Part shown: piece after piece, positions 9,601-19,496 of the stretch | Position numbering within the stretch: position 1 is the stretch's first letter | How the letters are laid out: every line of letters begins with the position of its first letter | Assembly: GCA_001584585.1 (NCBI GenBank) | Contig: LSYV01000058.1 | Span: 104,583 to 125,994, forward strand | DNA: 21,412 nt | Direction: 5' to 3' | Origin: Gonium pectorale | Lineage: Eukaryota > Chlorophyta > Chlorophyceae > Chlamydomonadales > Volvocaceae | The notes under the pieces: model-generated | Database searches by the model: none | What the model was told of the DNA's origin: nothing | What the model saw: the letters and a program-made list of their open reading frames with translations, nothing else | Made by a program: the position numbers and the translations under genes

Positions 9601-11401
9601 GGCGGGGCCAACTACACACCTTCTATGGCCGGGCCCGGCGTGGCCACGCTCACCTCGCATATGACGTCCGTCTGCATGACGTTGGGCATGTTGAGCCGGG
9701 CTGCAAGCTGCTGCGCAATGCTGGACTTGCCTGCGAGGGTGCGAACACGGGCGGAGGCGCGGAGCGAGGTGGACAAAGTGGTGCACGTCCGTCTCCACGC
9801 AGCGCTTGAGGGATTGCAGTGCTGGCTTCCGCAGTGTAAAAAAAGGGCCAGGGAAAGAACAGCACCGCTCGCAGCCACAGGTGCTGGGAGTACTCCGTCC
9901 GTCCGTACAGTGCGGGGTGTCGAGGCACGCCCTGCACTGTTGCGCCGCCCTCGCTGCCGTCGCTGTTGTCAGCTGGGTTAGTTAGGCCCGCGCTGGCCGA
10001 CAACACGGCTGCCCGTCGGAAGGGGCGCGCCTCCCCGCCCCGCCATCTGGCGGCCCCATACCTGTGCAGGGCGCGCCGCAGACGACGATCACGAGCGGCT
10101 GTCGGAGCGTGTAGAACGCGGACACGGTGCGGTAGCAGTCGATGTAAGGTTGTCCGTAGCCCTTGGCGCGCATGAGCGAGAAGAGCGTCTCCTCGAGCTC
10201 GGCCTGGAGGCCGGGAGCGCAAGCCACGAGGGAGCCACGACTTTTCGCGGGCGGGCTGAGGGTCACGCGAGCGGTACGCAGGCGCTGAGCCGCCGGAGCC
10301 ACGGAGTCAGGCTACCAGCCGCTGTGCCGCAGCCAGACACGGCGCGAGCGACAGGGAGGAAGGGAGGGCAGCGCGCAGCTGGAGGTGCACCGGGAACCAG
10401 GAGGCGCCGGGCGATGCGGGGGACACCGCAGCTGGACGTGCGTGGGCGGAGTAAGGGACACGGGGCCACGGGCGGCGTGGCATGCCAGCGACATGCGCAT
10501 GTCACCCCGAGCGCTTTGATTACCAGGCAGTAAGCAGTAAGCACTGGAAAGGCATCCATGCACATGATTCATCCACCACAGCCAGCAATGAGCTCGCCCG
10601 CTACCGGGTGGTTTATCGTCCAGCATACCCCCGAGTAGGGGGCCGCATACCACCCTTGTGCAGTTACAACAGCGAAAGCCCTCGCGCTGCCGACGAGCAT
10701 ACCTGACTGACGTTAAGTTTGTCATTGTCCACCAGGTGTTTCTTCAGCTCAAGGGCTATCTTGACGGCCTGGGTTGGGGGGGTTTGGAAAAAAACAGGGT
10801 TAGGGGGGAGAAAGCGCGGAGCCCCGGTTTGAGGGAGCGACGGAGGGCCCTGCGAGCGCCCTATGCCGGGTTCGGCTTGCGCGAGGGGCGCGCTGAGGTC
10901 TTGCCACAGCATGCAAGCCCGCGTGATGCCCCTGGCCAGGAACTGCGCACAACAATCGTGACATGCGGCACCAGCACAACTATGGGCCTTGGCGTTCAAA
11001 CGTCCCTCAATTACATTCAAGACCCCATAGGGTGGTGGGAATGGCCCCAGGCTGTTGTATCAGCTCCCCAGCAACCCACACGCATACACGGCCGTCAGCG
11101 TGCGCACCTTGGTGCTGGGTATCTTCGTGATCGTAAGGCTACGGCTGATGAGGAACCGAGACAGGATATAGTAGTGGTCCAATTGGTCCCCCAGCCATAC
11201 CTTGACCTGTGATCATGGCGGGGGCACGCCCGAGGAGATGACGTGCGGGGTGGGGCGCGAGTCGGGTTCGGCAGGCCCGCTCCTTCCTACCTTGTGAACG
11301 TCATACTTCGACGACACAGCTCGCTTCTTCGTCTGGGGACCGCTTTGCCTGCCGAAGGACCTTCCCGCCTGTTCGTCATCGCGCCTGCCCGCGTTGGCCA
11401 T
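3664..11401 (-). CDS. 2-phosphoglycerate kinase-like P-loop protein with ATP-cone-like N-terminus, 13 exons
   Basis: Minus-strand exons: 11401-11291, 11206-11108, 10768-10703, 10203-10062, 9730-9654, 9290-8763, 8426-8352, 7880-6829, 6437-5793, 5451-4872, 4693-4505, 4063-3980, 3747-3664. All phases agree; the product is 1243 residues with a TGA stop at 3666-3664. Block order matches land-plant 2-phosphoglycerate-kinase-related proteins as I remember them: KYDVHK-VKVWLGD (32-44), VKIALELKKHLVDN (72-85) and GYGQPYIDCYRT as an ATP-cone-like region; Walker A GAPCTGKS (135-142); LNMPNVMQTD; PPWARRF (179-185); LLEEFRSECGVVRRALDGDF (320-339); DGKPLIVEGVHLDPG (345-359); FVPVVLRMSE (1116-1125); VIQQYLCSF; and NFGEALDILHEYVLMCIQ. 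Archaeal 2-PGK phosphorylates 2-phosphoglycerate, and rice LPA1 of the wider family affects seed phytate; the substrate here is unknown. About 125 (190-315) and 750 (367-1115) residues of Ala/Gly/Pro/Ser-rich sequence interrupt the core. Exon 13 may instead start at 3732 (acceptor CAG), in the same frame. The family call is strong. Confidence 0.88.
4104..4206. repeat. 38-bp direct repeat in intron 11 of the kinase-like gene
   Basis: Copies lie at 4104-4141 and 4169-4206 and match at 35 of 38 bases by eye. Each is preceded by a GGTGCGGGCGCG box. A second related pair starting GGTCCAC follows at 4217 and 4335, so most of intron 11 (4064-4504) is built from decayed minisatellite units. Confidence 0.8.
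5569..5633. repeat. G-rich minisatellite in intron 9 of the kinase-like gene
   Basis: About four units of 15-17 bp related to GGGGGCGTGTGGGC follow one another between exon 10 and exon 9. The G runs lie on the plus strand, which is the non-transcribed strand's complement for this gene, so the pre-mRNA carries C-rich repeats. Confidence 0.75.
6434..6440 (-). other. NAGNAG tandem acceptor of exon 9
   Basis: The minus strand reads GGCAGCAGC here, so splicing can use either AG. Exon 9 then starts at 6437 or 6434. Both complete the phase-2 codon CG|C as Arg and differ by a single Ser. Such sites commonly give two isoforms. Confidence 0.55.
6639..6708 (+). repeat. Dispersed 70-bp repeat, copy 1 (intron 8 of the kinase-like gene)
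   Basis: This segment starts CTGGAGCTGGGTCCTACAA and includes GCGCTTACGCTCGTCGT. It matches 20447-20516 in the same orientation with roughly eight differences in 70 bases. The flanks diverge, with a hint of further similarity downstream. It lies wholly within an intron. No terminal repeats or target duplications were seen. Confidence 0.75.
8427..8762 (-). other. Probable GC-AG intron (intron 6 of the kinase-like gene)
   Basis: Exon 6 ends ...GAC TTC AGC AAG and is followed by GCACGT; exon 7 begins after ...GCCTGCAG. Joining them gives GDFSK-ALNDGKP, which aligns without a gap to the plant pattern GDLKKAMKDGKP. The nearest GT donor, four bases further in (GCAC|GTGCAA), shifts the frame. This is therefore most simply a GC-AG intron. 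Confidence 0.7.
8572..8690. repeat. Tandem duplication in intron 6 of the kinase-like gene
   Basis: Copies at 8572-8617 and 8640-8690 share CCGTCACAGA, then CGTGCCCACGC, then GCGAGGCA, TAGGC and GTG. Copy 2 has a small insertion. They sit inside the apparent GC-AG intron. Confidence 0.75.
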
Positions 11402-12265
11402 GTTGGCGCGGCTGTATTACTGCTCATGGCAGATGCTAATTCGCAATGCACAACACAGATACGATGTGGAGGGGTAGCTGGGGTTTCATTTTAGTTTGTG
11501 CAACACCAAGTGACAACCTCGGCACCACCGTGATACAGCTTATAAATTTGAGAAGCAGCTTCACGATAAATATCTAGCAGCTAGCAGCTCCCCACTAGCA
11601 GGTCGAGCATGTGTGTACGGCCTGAGAGCGGGTTTTGCGTGCTCCCTATCCGACCCGGCTTGCCCCTGTAGACCCCTCGTTCTGTTAATAAGGTATCGAA
11701 GCCTCTACGCTACTGCGCTCGCTCATTATTCAATGGTGCAAACGTTGGACACCGCCAGCGCTTCCTCACCGAACCCTGTCCAACCAAGAAAGACCACACG
11801 GGTTGAAAGCAGGCCGTATTCGTTAGAGCCCGTTCCTGATCCTGCTCAGATTCCCGTACATATGCCCTGCAGCCACCCGTCCTGCTTATCGATGGCCACA
11901 TTCGTTGAGGTACAGGGACCCTATCCGCGTCGCCAGCAGCCGCCCTAGCCGTGCCGTGGGCCCCCTATATCGCCCCTCTTCGCGCTCCCCCTCGCACGGG
12001 GTTGAGGATGCGTAGGACAAGGTAGCTGAGTGCATGCACCCAGACCGTGGGCCCCGAGGCCAAGGCGGACAGTGCTGGGCCCAAGGAGGAGACGTATGCA
12101 GCTGGGCCAACACCGTTCGCCACTACCCGTCACCCGCTGGAACGCCGCCTATAATATGGCCAAGGGGACCCACGGAGGTCCTCAGGGCATCGGCTGGGTC
12201 GTACGCGAATCACCGCCAGCGTTCCGCGGTCAGCGGTCGCCACTGTTGAACTGGCACCCCATGTA
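11402..12265. other. Intergenic region upstream of the kinase-like gene
   Basis: It lies between the start codon of the kinase-like gene and the presumed poly(A) site of the next minus-strand gene. It should hold the promoter of the kinase-like gene. The only visible structure is a short CTAGCAG repeat around 11574-11603 and two A/T-rich patches near 11540 and 11565. The 111-codon plus-strand frame at 11613-11948 shows no domain or splice partner and is not called. Confidence 0.5.
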
Positions 12266-12270
12266 TTACA
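12266..12270 (-). terminator. TGTAA poly(A) signal of the 12795-13658 gene
   Basis: The minus strand reads TGTAA here, about 525 nt past the TAG stop at 12795-12797. TGTAA is the usual polyadenylation signal in volvocine algae, so a 3' UTR of roughly half a kilobase is inferred. Confidence 0.5.
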
Positions 12271-12794
12271 GGTGAACAGGAACTCATGCGCATGCCGTCA
12301 GACGGACACCACGGTGCAGCGCAACCAAGCGCAGCGCGTCGTTTGCATTGCTAAACCATGCAGGTCCTGCCCGCGCTGGCCTATGCCCCAAGCATCATTC
12401 TCTGCTACCTAATCCATGACGATATTGTAAGTATGTGCAAAAACGCATGCGTGTTGCAGCATACGTCCGCGCCCTAGAAATGAATCCAACACAACACACT
12501 CGGACCTCGCCGGCCCCATGCAAACTCACACTCTGTTATCGTACTTATTCTCGCACAGCCCTCCTCCGCGTCAGCACTTCTCAGCGCATGCATCCTTACC
12601 GAATCCCACGCCCGCCGCGTGGCCTGACCAACGAGAGCAGCTCCACAACACAACAAGCGGTGTCCCATGACGGCGACTCCTGCTCTGTGAGTCTGCACCT
12701 TGCTGCACACGCATCACGCTGCATGGCAGCATGGCGCACAGCCCCAACCCGCGGAACCAGTCGTGCAAACTAGGGCGCTCGCGCCGCGTCATAC

Positions 12795-13658
12795 CTAGCC
12801 GACCCCACGGTACTTGCGCCGCGAGTCCGCCGGCTTGCCGTCCACCGCCACGCGCCAGTGCGCCCACGTCTGCTCCTTGCCGTACAGGACCGAGTCCTTC
12901 AACGACTTGATCTCGCCTGTACCCCGAGTCATCGTGCCAATGGGCGGGTCTCCTGCAGAGAAGTGGGCACCATGTGTCATCGGTCCAAGGCCGGAGGATG
13001 CACAGGGCGAGAGCCACGACAAGGGGCCAGCAGTGACAGGAGAGTGACACACAATCCGCGGTGCGATGACCTTTGTTTCCAAGTGTCCAGAGCGCGTTGC
13101 GCGCCCTGTACGTGCCAAGTAGCGGCATGGCAACGGCGCGCTTGGACAGCGGGCTTCCTGTGGCGCGCCAGTGACATATGCACTCCGCAAGGCTACCAAC
13201 CTTGCGAGCGGTACGTGTACAGTGGCGGGTGGCCTGGCGGGAAACGCTCCGTCGCCTTGTGGACTGTGCTGTGTGCGCCCGTCAGCGTGCCAATCCTGGC
13301 ATCGATGCTGCCCATCTGAGCGCGCACCGCAGGGACGCCATCTGCCAGCTGCAGCACCGGGGCAAGCAAACAACACGAGTCCAGGGCAACGGGCCGCAGG
13401 GTTGGGGATCAGATTTAAGCAGTACGGTCGGTTTGCAGCGTGCCACACTGGTTTGGGCCGATGCATATGGCCAATTAGACACGGCTCAAGTCCGGCGGGG
13501 CCTCCACCGGGGCCTCTCCGTAGCACCTTTGCATCTCCCCGCACCTTTGGAGCGCTGTACTCGTCAAGATACTCGGTACGCCACGTCTTTAGGTGCGCCA
13601 CCGTGGTGCCCGTAAGGGCAAGTTCTGGCCTGCGGTCGCTAGGCCCAAGGATGGACAT
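12795..13658 (-). CDS. Small three-exon gene of unknown function
   Basis: Exon 1 (13658-13545) begins with an ATG giving MSILGPSDRRPELAL and ends EYLDEYSAPK before GTGCGG. Exon 2 begins at 13348 after a CTGCAG acceptor (LADGVPAVRAQMGSIDARIG). Exon 3 (12952-12795) runs from GDPPIGTMTRG through SLKDSVLYGKEQTWAHWRVA to a TAG stop. Exon 2 must end in phase 1: either at 13201 with donor GTTGGT (139 residues in all) or at 13279 with a GC donor (113 residues). A second in-frame donor for exon 1 lies 18 nt downstream (GTGCTA). The product is hydrophilic and basic at the end, without signal peptide or membrane segment. I do not recognise the family. The exon 1 frame stays open upstream of the ATG, so the 5' end could be longer. 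Its neighbour is the divergent homeodomain-like gene. Confidence 0.6.
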   Translation of the reverse strand: MSILGPSDRRPELALTGTTVAHLKTWRTEYLDEYSAPKVRGDAKVLRRGPGGGPAGLEPCLIGHMHRPKPVWHAANRPYCLNLIPNPAARCPGLVLFACPGAAAGRWRPCGARSDGQHRCQDWHADGRTQHSPQGDGAFPARPPATVHVPLARLVALRSAYVTGAPQEARCPSAPLPCRYLARTGRATRSGHLETKVIAPRIVCHSPVTAGPLSWLSPCASSGLGPMTHGAHFSAGDPPIGTMTRGTGEIKSLKDSVLYGKEQTWAHWRVAVDGKPADSRRKYRGVG

Positions 13659-14303
13659 CCTGCCTTCAAGCGCGTCGCCCTGGCGGGTGGAGCGACGCAG
13701 AGGCTTTGCCACGGACCGGGTCCACAGCCGTTTGGTGGGATTATCTCGGACACGCAGTAGTGGTGCAGAGGTTCTGCTAGCTAAGAGCCGACGGTGAGCA
13801 TGGCGGAATGCGTGCGTCTTCCTTCCCTCCTTCGCGGAATAGCTGTGTTGTAACCTCGAGGCGGTTATAACAAGCTAGAGGAGCAGTGCGTCGAAGCTAA
13901 ACAAGAAGCCAGACCGACTATAAGGTCAGCAGTCGGAGTAACGGGGTATGTTTGCGGTGTCGAAGCTAGCAGTATCAAGGCTAAATGCTTGCGAAAAGCA
14001 ATCTAGCGGTAAGTCGCAGTGGACCAACCATTACGGCACTTGGATCCTGAATAGTGAACCTCCTGAACCACCCCATAGGACGGTCATAATGAGGCACAGC
14101 CCTTAAATGACTTGCCGCAGTCATAAACTGAACTCATAAACTTACCGGCACTGACAGCCGGGTTCAAGCCTAGAGCCCCGACCCCTCCCTGAGAAGCAGC
14201 GCAGTGTCATCAACCATTTGCCTGATACCTGCATCATATCTGCATGATACCTCTCCAGAGCTCGGTCTTCAGTGGACAGGCAGCTTCTTAGTGAGGGGCG
14301 ATT
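13659..14303. promoter_or_regulatory. Bidirectional intergenic region between divergent genes
   Basis: About 645 bp separate the two start codons. TTATAA at 13865-13870 and CTATAAGG at 13918-13925 are the clearest TATA-like elements. No coding signal is seen. One or both 5' UTRs must lie here. Shared regulation is inferred from the arrangement only. Confidence 0.4.
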
Positions 14304-17300
14304 ATGACCAAGGGGGGCAAGAGCCAGACCCGACGCCCCGTCAATTACTGGAGCAAGTTTAACGAATGGTGGCGAACCGTTCTGGAGGAGACCGGGCGGC
14401 GACCGGACGCGGCGGCCATCAACCGGTGAGGCCTCAACAGCTGAGCCAAACGTCTCGCTTAGGCCCAAGCGGCTGACCAGCACCGGCTTACCTCCAACTA
14501 TGCTATAAATATACCACACAGATGGTACGAAGAGAACGCGCGGACAATCTGGGAGCCCAACGACATGCCCACCATGCTCGAGACAAGGGTCCACGCCAAG
14601 TGCCTTAGGAGGTACGCAGGCGCATTGCCGATACACAAAACGAGCCAGATTGGCGGAGATATTGCCCCTGATCCCCTGTACATCGCCGTATCGACGCTGG
14701 TCTTCTCGGCTCGACTGCCCTGTCAATTCCGAGAGCTTTCCCATTCTTCCTCTGATACGCAGTGTTGACGAAGTCCGAAACTACTTTCGGGCGTACCGCG
14801 CGCAGCGCCGGGTGAGTCGTCGTTCATGAATGGGCTGCAGGTTCCGCGCCTTAGTGCTTACCTGATACATGACTGCGGCAGGCCGACGCTGCGACCAAGG
14901 CCGACGCAGCTGACGGCGATGGATCCGGCATGGAGATGGATGGGGACGCGGGCTCCTTGACAGCGATGCTGCGCAAGGCCGGCGCGGCCGTAGGCGCCAA
15001 GTCCAGTGCAGGCGGGCCCGCCGCCGGTACTGGTTTACAGCGCGGCGGAGTTTCAAAGGTCGTCATGTCGGCTGTCCCGTCTTTCAAGGCCGGCAGCCAG
15101 GGCAGTGCCTTGTCCGGGCCCTGGAGCCGCTCTCTATCCAACGGTGGAGCCGGCGGCGGTGGTGCCGGTTGCGGCAACGGTGGCAAGGACACCGTTGCCA
15201 GCCAAGCTCCTGCTGACAGCAGCGGGGTGGCAGATTGGTGGCGGCTCGACGCCCAGCGGCGGCAGCACAGTGCTGGTGGCAGCGTCGCTGCTGCCGGCTC
15301 TAGTGCGGTCTTCACCGGCTTCCCGAGCCAAGACCAGGTTCGCTTCTGCGCCACAAGCTACACCCAGCCCGCCACCCCGGCCACAGCCCCCACGGCCGAG
15401 CCTGGGGTCGTGGACGGCCAAGAGGGGAAGCTTGACGCAAGCGAGCCGCCGTACGGGGGCCTCGAGGCGCCATGCAGCAGCGTCAGCACCGCGTCTCTTA
15501 CGGCGCTGCTGGGCATGCAAGACGACAGCGATGGCGTCAATCAGCAGGATGCCTCGGCAAACTGCACGGCAATGACGGATACGATCATGACTGCGGCGCC
15601 CTTGCCTGAGCTCGGTGGCGCGGTAGCTGCGGCGGCGCCCGGCGCCGTCAGCATGCAGCCGTTTCAGCCCCAGCTCCAGCCGCACCAGCACGGATTATTG
15701 CCCCAGCAGCAGCAGTATGGGATGCCCGGCCCCGCACCGTCGATGCCAAATGTCGTGTTTGAGGAGGACGCCACCATGGAGCCTGTCGTGCACGCCGAGC
15801 TCACGCTCATCGCACCCGGATCAAAGCAGCAGCACTCCCAGGCGGGTTCGCAGAAGCTGCAGGCGATGGCAGAGCAGAAAGCAGCGCAGATCCCCTTGGT
15901 GCCCACGATCTGGCCGCCAATCATCCCATCCCAGTCACATTCCTATGCTGCCCATGCGCCTCCGCCGGTCCTCCAGCATGCGAGCTTCCAACCGCAGCAG
16001 CAACAGCAGCACGCCGAGTCCTTCACGTACGGCTGGACGTCCCAGAACAGCGGCATTGCTGCGGTGCCGGCACACGTCAATGGTACAGGTTTACCAGGCC
16101 CGGGCACGTTGGAGCAGCAGTCAGCGCAGTGGAACCCTGCGCCCCAGAGCGGCATGGAGACGGCCGCCGAGCCCATGGAGGAGATATGCCTGCCGGACGT
16201 GGCTGCCCATGGCTGGATGCCATCCTCGGCGCTCGGGCAGGAGACGGGAGCGACGGGCTTGATGCCACATCTCCCTGCGGGTCACGAGGGTACTTTGCAG
16301 GCGCATGCAGCTGCTGATGAGAGCCAGTCGCCGGTAAGGACCTTGCCGGACGTCGTCGTTACCTGGGAGCATTTCGGGGATTTTAGTTCTGGGTCGCATG
16401 AGTGCCAGATCCGTTTCAAACCTCACACAGGGGAGGGAGATACCAAATGTCAAGCCGACATGAGGCAGACATGCTCTTGACCATCACTCTGACACGGGGG
16501 CGTTCTCGTTAGTAATCTCTGGACCGTATATCCGGACTGTACAGCCACTCTGGCTGGCTGACCATCGCCCCGTCCTTCCTCTTGCACCTTTGCAGTCCGG
16601 CGGTGCCAGCTGTGAAGGAGCGGCCTCGCTGCCAGCGGATACCTGTACAGAGGCGTCTGCTCTGGCTCAGCCGCAAAGCTTCTGGCCTAGAGAGCAGCTT
16701 GATCGCGAGCTGGCGTCCAAGGGCTCTTATGAGGCTGCGCACGAGCAAGGTCCTCCCAACACAACGCCTACTTGGACGAGCGCGGTTGTGTCGTGCTCAC
16801 TCGCTGGCGCCATGAGCGTCGCCGAGGCGTCGCAGCAGCCAGCAGCAAGCTCACAGCTTCCCAGGGGTGTGCCCGTCGTGCCTGCACCAATCCGCGGCAG
16901 CAGTGCATCCTGTGGCGGCAGTCTGGAGTCAGGTACCGGTCGGAGCTTGGCGCCGCAGGTGGCTGGCCACCCTCCGCCGCCTCTCATCCTGCCACCGCTG
17001 CCACCGTTCCCGCCGAGGCCACCAGCCGCTGCACAGCCTGCAGGTCGGCCTCCCGCTGGGCCTGGAGCAGCTTGCGTTGCCAACCCCGGGCCGCGACCCG
17101 GGAGCACGCCCGCGTGGCCAGTCACCACGGAGCTGCAGGTCCAGCCTCAGCAACCTCTGCGTTCACACAGCTTCTCGTCATCCCCATGGGGCACACACCA
17201 AGTGCCGCCAACGATCCTCGCCCCCCTGCCCACGTCCGGAGTCACAGGGCGCCCTCAGCAGCAGCCGGCATCGCTGTGCCCTGGCGCCAGGCCGGCAGGA

Positions 17301-18439
17301 GACATCTCGGGGCTAATGCGGGTGAGCTCCTGGTCCCACGGCCCCAGCCCAGATACCCATGCGGCACAGGCAGTGCGACCTTTTGATGTGACTCAGCTGG
17401 TGCACAACCTGCGGGCTCCGCCTGCCCAGCCGCCGCCGTCCTACTCGGAGCTGGCGCCGCCTGCGGCCATTCCAAACGGCCCCAGCTGCTTCCCACAGCC
17501 CGCTGCATCGCCTCGGGCGCTCGGGCGCCGTCACAGCCAGCCCGGCGAGATCACGCAGACAGGCCTCGGGGTGCTGTTCCAGCAGAGGCACGCTATGCAC
17601 CAGCAGCTGCAGCAGGCGGCAGAGCCTGCACCCTCGCCCGCGTTTGAGCCGCTGGAGGACCCGGACGGAGACTGCCCGCTGGCGGACCTCCTGCGTCGCT
17701 GGCAGGGCGGCGAGCAGGTCGGCCCAAGCCCTGCCCGGACAAGCCCTGCCGGGACCCATGTCGTTGCAGAGCAGCGGCTCGAGCACGACGCCGGAACGCA
17801 CGCGACTTGCAACGTTTCCCAGGTAAGGTCCATAGAGAGGGCTCAAAAAGGGAGAACATGCAAGTATAGGGATGCGGGCCACGTGCTTAGACGCTTGCAA
17901 GATGCAGGCGTAAAAAAGCAGCTGGCAGGCATGTAACGGATCAGGCATCGGCGTTTGCCCGGCCCGGTGTGTCGGTCATGCCGCGTTTATACTGCGCTCG
18001 AAGAGCCCTATGTGAACGTCGGCGTCACCCGGGTCTTCTGCAGAATGGTGCCGTCGGAGCGCCTGCCTTTGCTCCTCATGCCACGTCGCTGGCGCCGGCG
18101 GCTGCTGGAGGCCAAGGGGAAGGGCCGGCGCCGCGGCGCCTCATGCGCACGCTATCTGCGCCACTTTGGGACAGTGGCACCCCCAGCGCTGCTGCCGCTG
18201 CGGCCGCCGTCGCCTACGTAATGCCGGGCCTATTCGGCGGTAACCAGCTGCAGCCCGGCGCTACACCACGCCAGCAGGTGGCCTCCGCCTTTGGCGAGCC
18301 AGGGAGCGTCGCCAAGGAGCGCGGCTTGGGGACGCCGCTGGGACTGGGCTTTGATGCTGCGCAGGAGCAGCTGGAAGGTGACGCCAAGTGGCTGACCGGA
18401 ATCTTGACGTCCGACGTGCCCTCTTCGCTGTACTACTAG
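14304..18439 (+). CDS. Putative transcription regulator with divergent homeodomain-like N-terminus, six exons
   Basis: Exons: 14304-14425, 14522-14611, 14763-14811, 14882-16333, 16596-17822 and 18044-18439. Donors are GTGAGG, GTACGC, GTGAGT, GTAAGG and GTAAGG; all acceptors are CAG; phases 2, 2, 0, 0, 0 fit, giving 1111 residues and a TAG stop. An in-frame TGA lies four codons before the ATG. Exons 1-3 encode a dense conserved-looking domain: VNYWSKFNEWWRTVLEETG (13-31), INRWYEENARTIW (39-51), ETRVHAKCLR (61-70) and SVDEVRNYFRAYRAQRR (71-87). The last stretch resembles homeodomain recognition helix 3 (W/Y-F-x-N/A-x-R) with a basic end; the first could be helix 1. Residues 88-1111 are low-complexity, rich in Gln, Pro, Ala, Ser and Gly, typical of activation regions, with short charged islands (FDVTQLVHNLR; DGDCPLADLLRRW) and Ser sites in basic context (RRHSQP, MRTLSAP). 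A nuclear DNA-binding role is inferred. The domain could instead be Myb-like or new. Confidence 0.75.
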
Positions 18440-19423
18440 ACGTAGGGGACAGCGTTCTGGCTACAGCTACCTGTCCTGTGTGCCCTGTGGCGTCCATGCG
18501 GCGCGGCAGTTCAAATACCTGTTGTTGGCGATTGCTAGAGAGGGGTGCTTATGGAAACAAGGAACTTACCTAAGGGATTCATGAAACTCTTGAATAGGTG
18601 AACAGCAAGACGCCCGGGTCACGAGGGGCTCAGGCGTGCTGCTGTGCTGGCGCTAACGTGCCGACGAGCCTAGAAGAGGCAACCCCTACTCTGGCGTGAG
18701 CAGGTTTTTGGGGACGCCTGGCTGCAAGGGATGCATCCTCTTCCACAACAGCTTTGCTAACCGGTCGTTGTCGTTAAGCTTTTTCCGTTAAGTGGTTGTT
18801 GACAAATAAATGTTGTTTTTTTGACGTGGTGCGCGGGACATCTTGCGTGCTGAATGCTGGGGTCGTGGGGAGGGGTCTCTCCACTGGCTGTTTCGTACCC
18901 TTCTTGTCCGTGAGGGCTTAACCCCCTGACGCGTTTCTCATACGACCGTCGAGAGCGCCTGGACAACACACCCACAAGAAACGCGCACTGCGTTCATTTG
19001 GCAATGCATGCAGGCGCTTCAACACGTACATACTGGCAGCAATGGGGCTACAGAGCGTGCTTCCCTGGCGAGGTGTTTGATGAGCAGTAGTTCGGAGGTT
19101 TGCGGCAGGTGTATCTGTCAAGAGTCCGCCGTGCATTGGTCTGTGCAGCCACCATGCCTAATGTTTCGATTTGGGGATGGTGGGGATGGCAGCGGGTCCG
19201 GCCGCAGGCAGCAGCAGCAGAGCTTGACCCCTGGCCGAGGCACAGGAATGAGCGGTGTAGGATGTTGGTGCGTAGGATGATGGAGTAGGATTGGTTTTGC
19301 ACGCAGGGAGAGATGCAAGCATGTTCAAACCTGCCAGATTGAGAGCGGTGTGAGCTACATAGAACCCCTGCTCATGCGCACTCGGAAGGTCACGCACAGG
19401 CAGTCACGCCGGAATCTTTGTAA
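18440..19423 (+). other. Presumed long 3' UTR of the homeodomain-like gene
   Basis: After the TAG at 18437-18439 I find no plus-strand TGTAA until 19419-19423, with a second at 19460-19464. AATAAA also occurs at 18805-18810. The stretch has short frames only. A 3' UTR near 1 kb is unusual but not rare in volvocine genes. An unrecognised small gene could also lie inside. Confidence 0.4.
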
Positions 19424-19464
19424 CACTACCGCAGTCAGTTGGATATTGAGCTAAAAACCTGTAA
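19419..19464 (+). terminator. Paired TGTAA poly(A) signals
   Basis: TGTAA occurs at 19419-19423 and again at 19460-19464 in locally A/T-rich DNA, on the same strand as the homeodomain-like gene and downstream of it. Confidence 0.4.
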
Positions 19465-19496
19465 GAATGTGTTAAAATACACTGAATATCCTATAC

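Noticed and set aside
8686..9981. Plus-strand 431-codon frame
   Set aside because: It overlaps exons 5 and 6 of the kinase-like gene in antisense; the minus strand carries the conserved P-loop and LLEEFRSEC motifs.
11613..11948. Plus-strand 111-codon frame upstream of the kinase-like gene
   Set aside because: It lacks recognisable motifs and splice partners, and its length is unremarkable in GC-rich DNA.
12795..13712. Single minus-strand frame of 305 codons as one exon
   Set aside because: It starts at a GTG and its middle reads as non-protein-like sequence; the real coding parts use splice sites and, for exon 2, a different frame.
19461..19496. A tiny intron joining the frame ending at 19497 to a short VFSSISN end
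   Set aside because: The intron would be under 40 nt, shorter than expected for a green alga.
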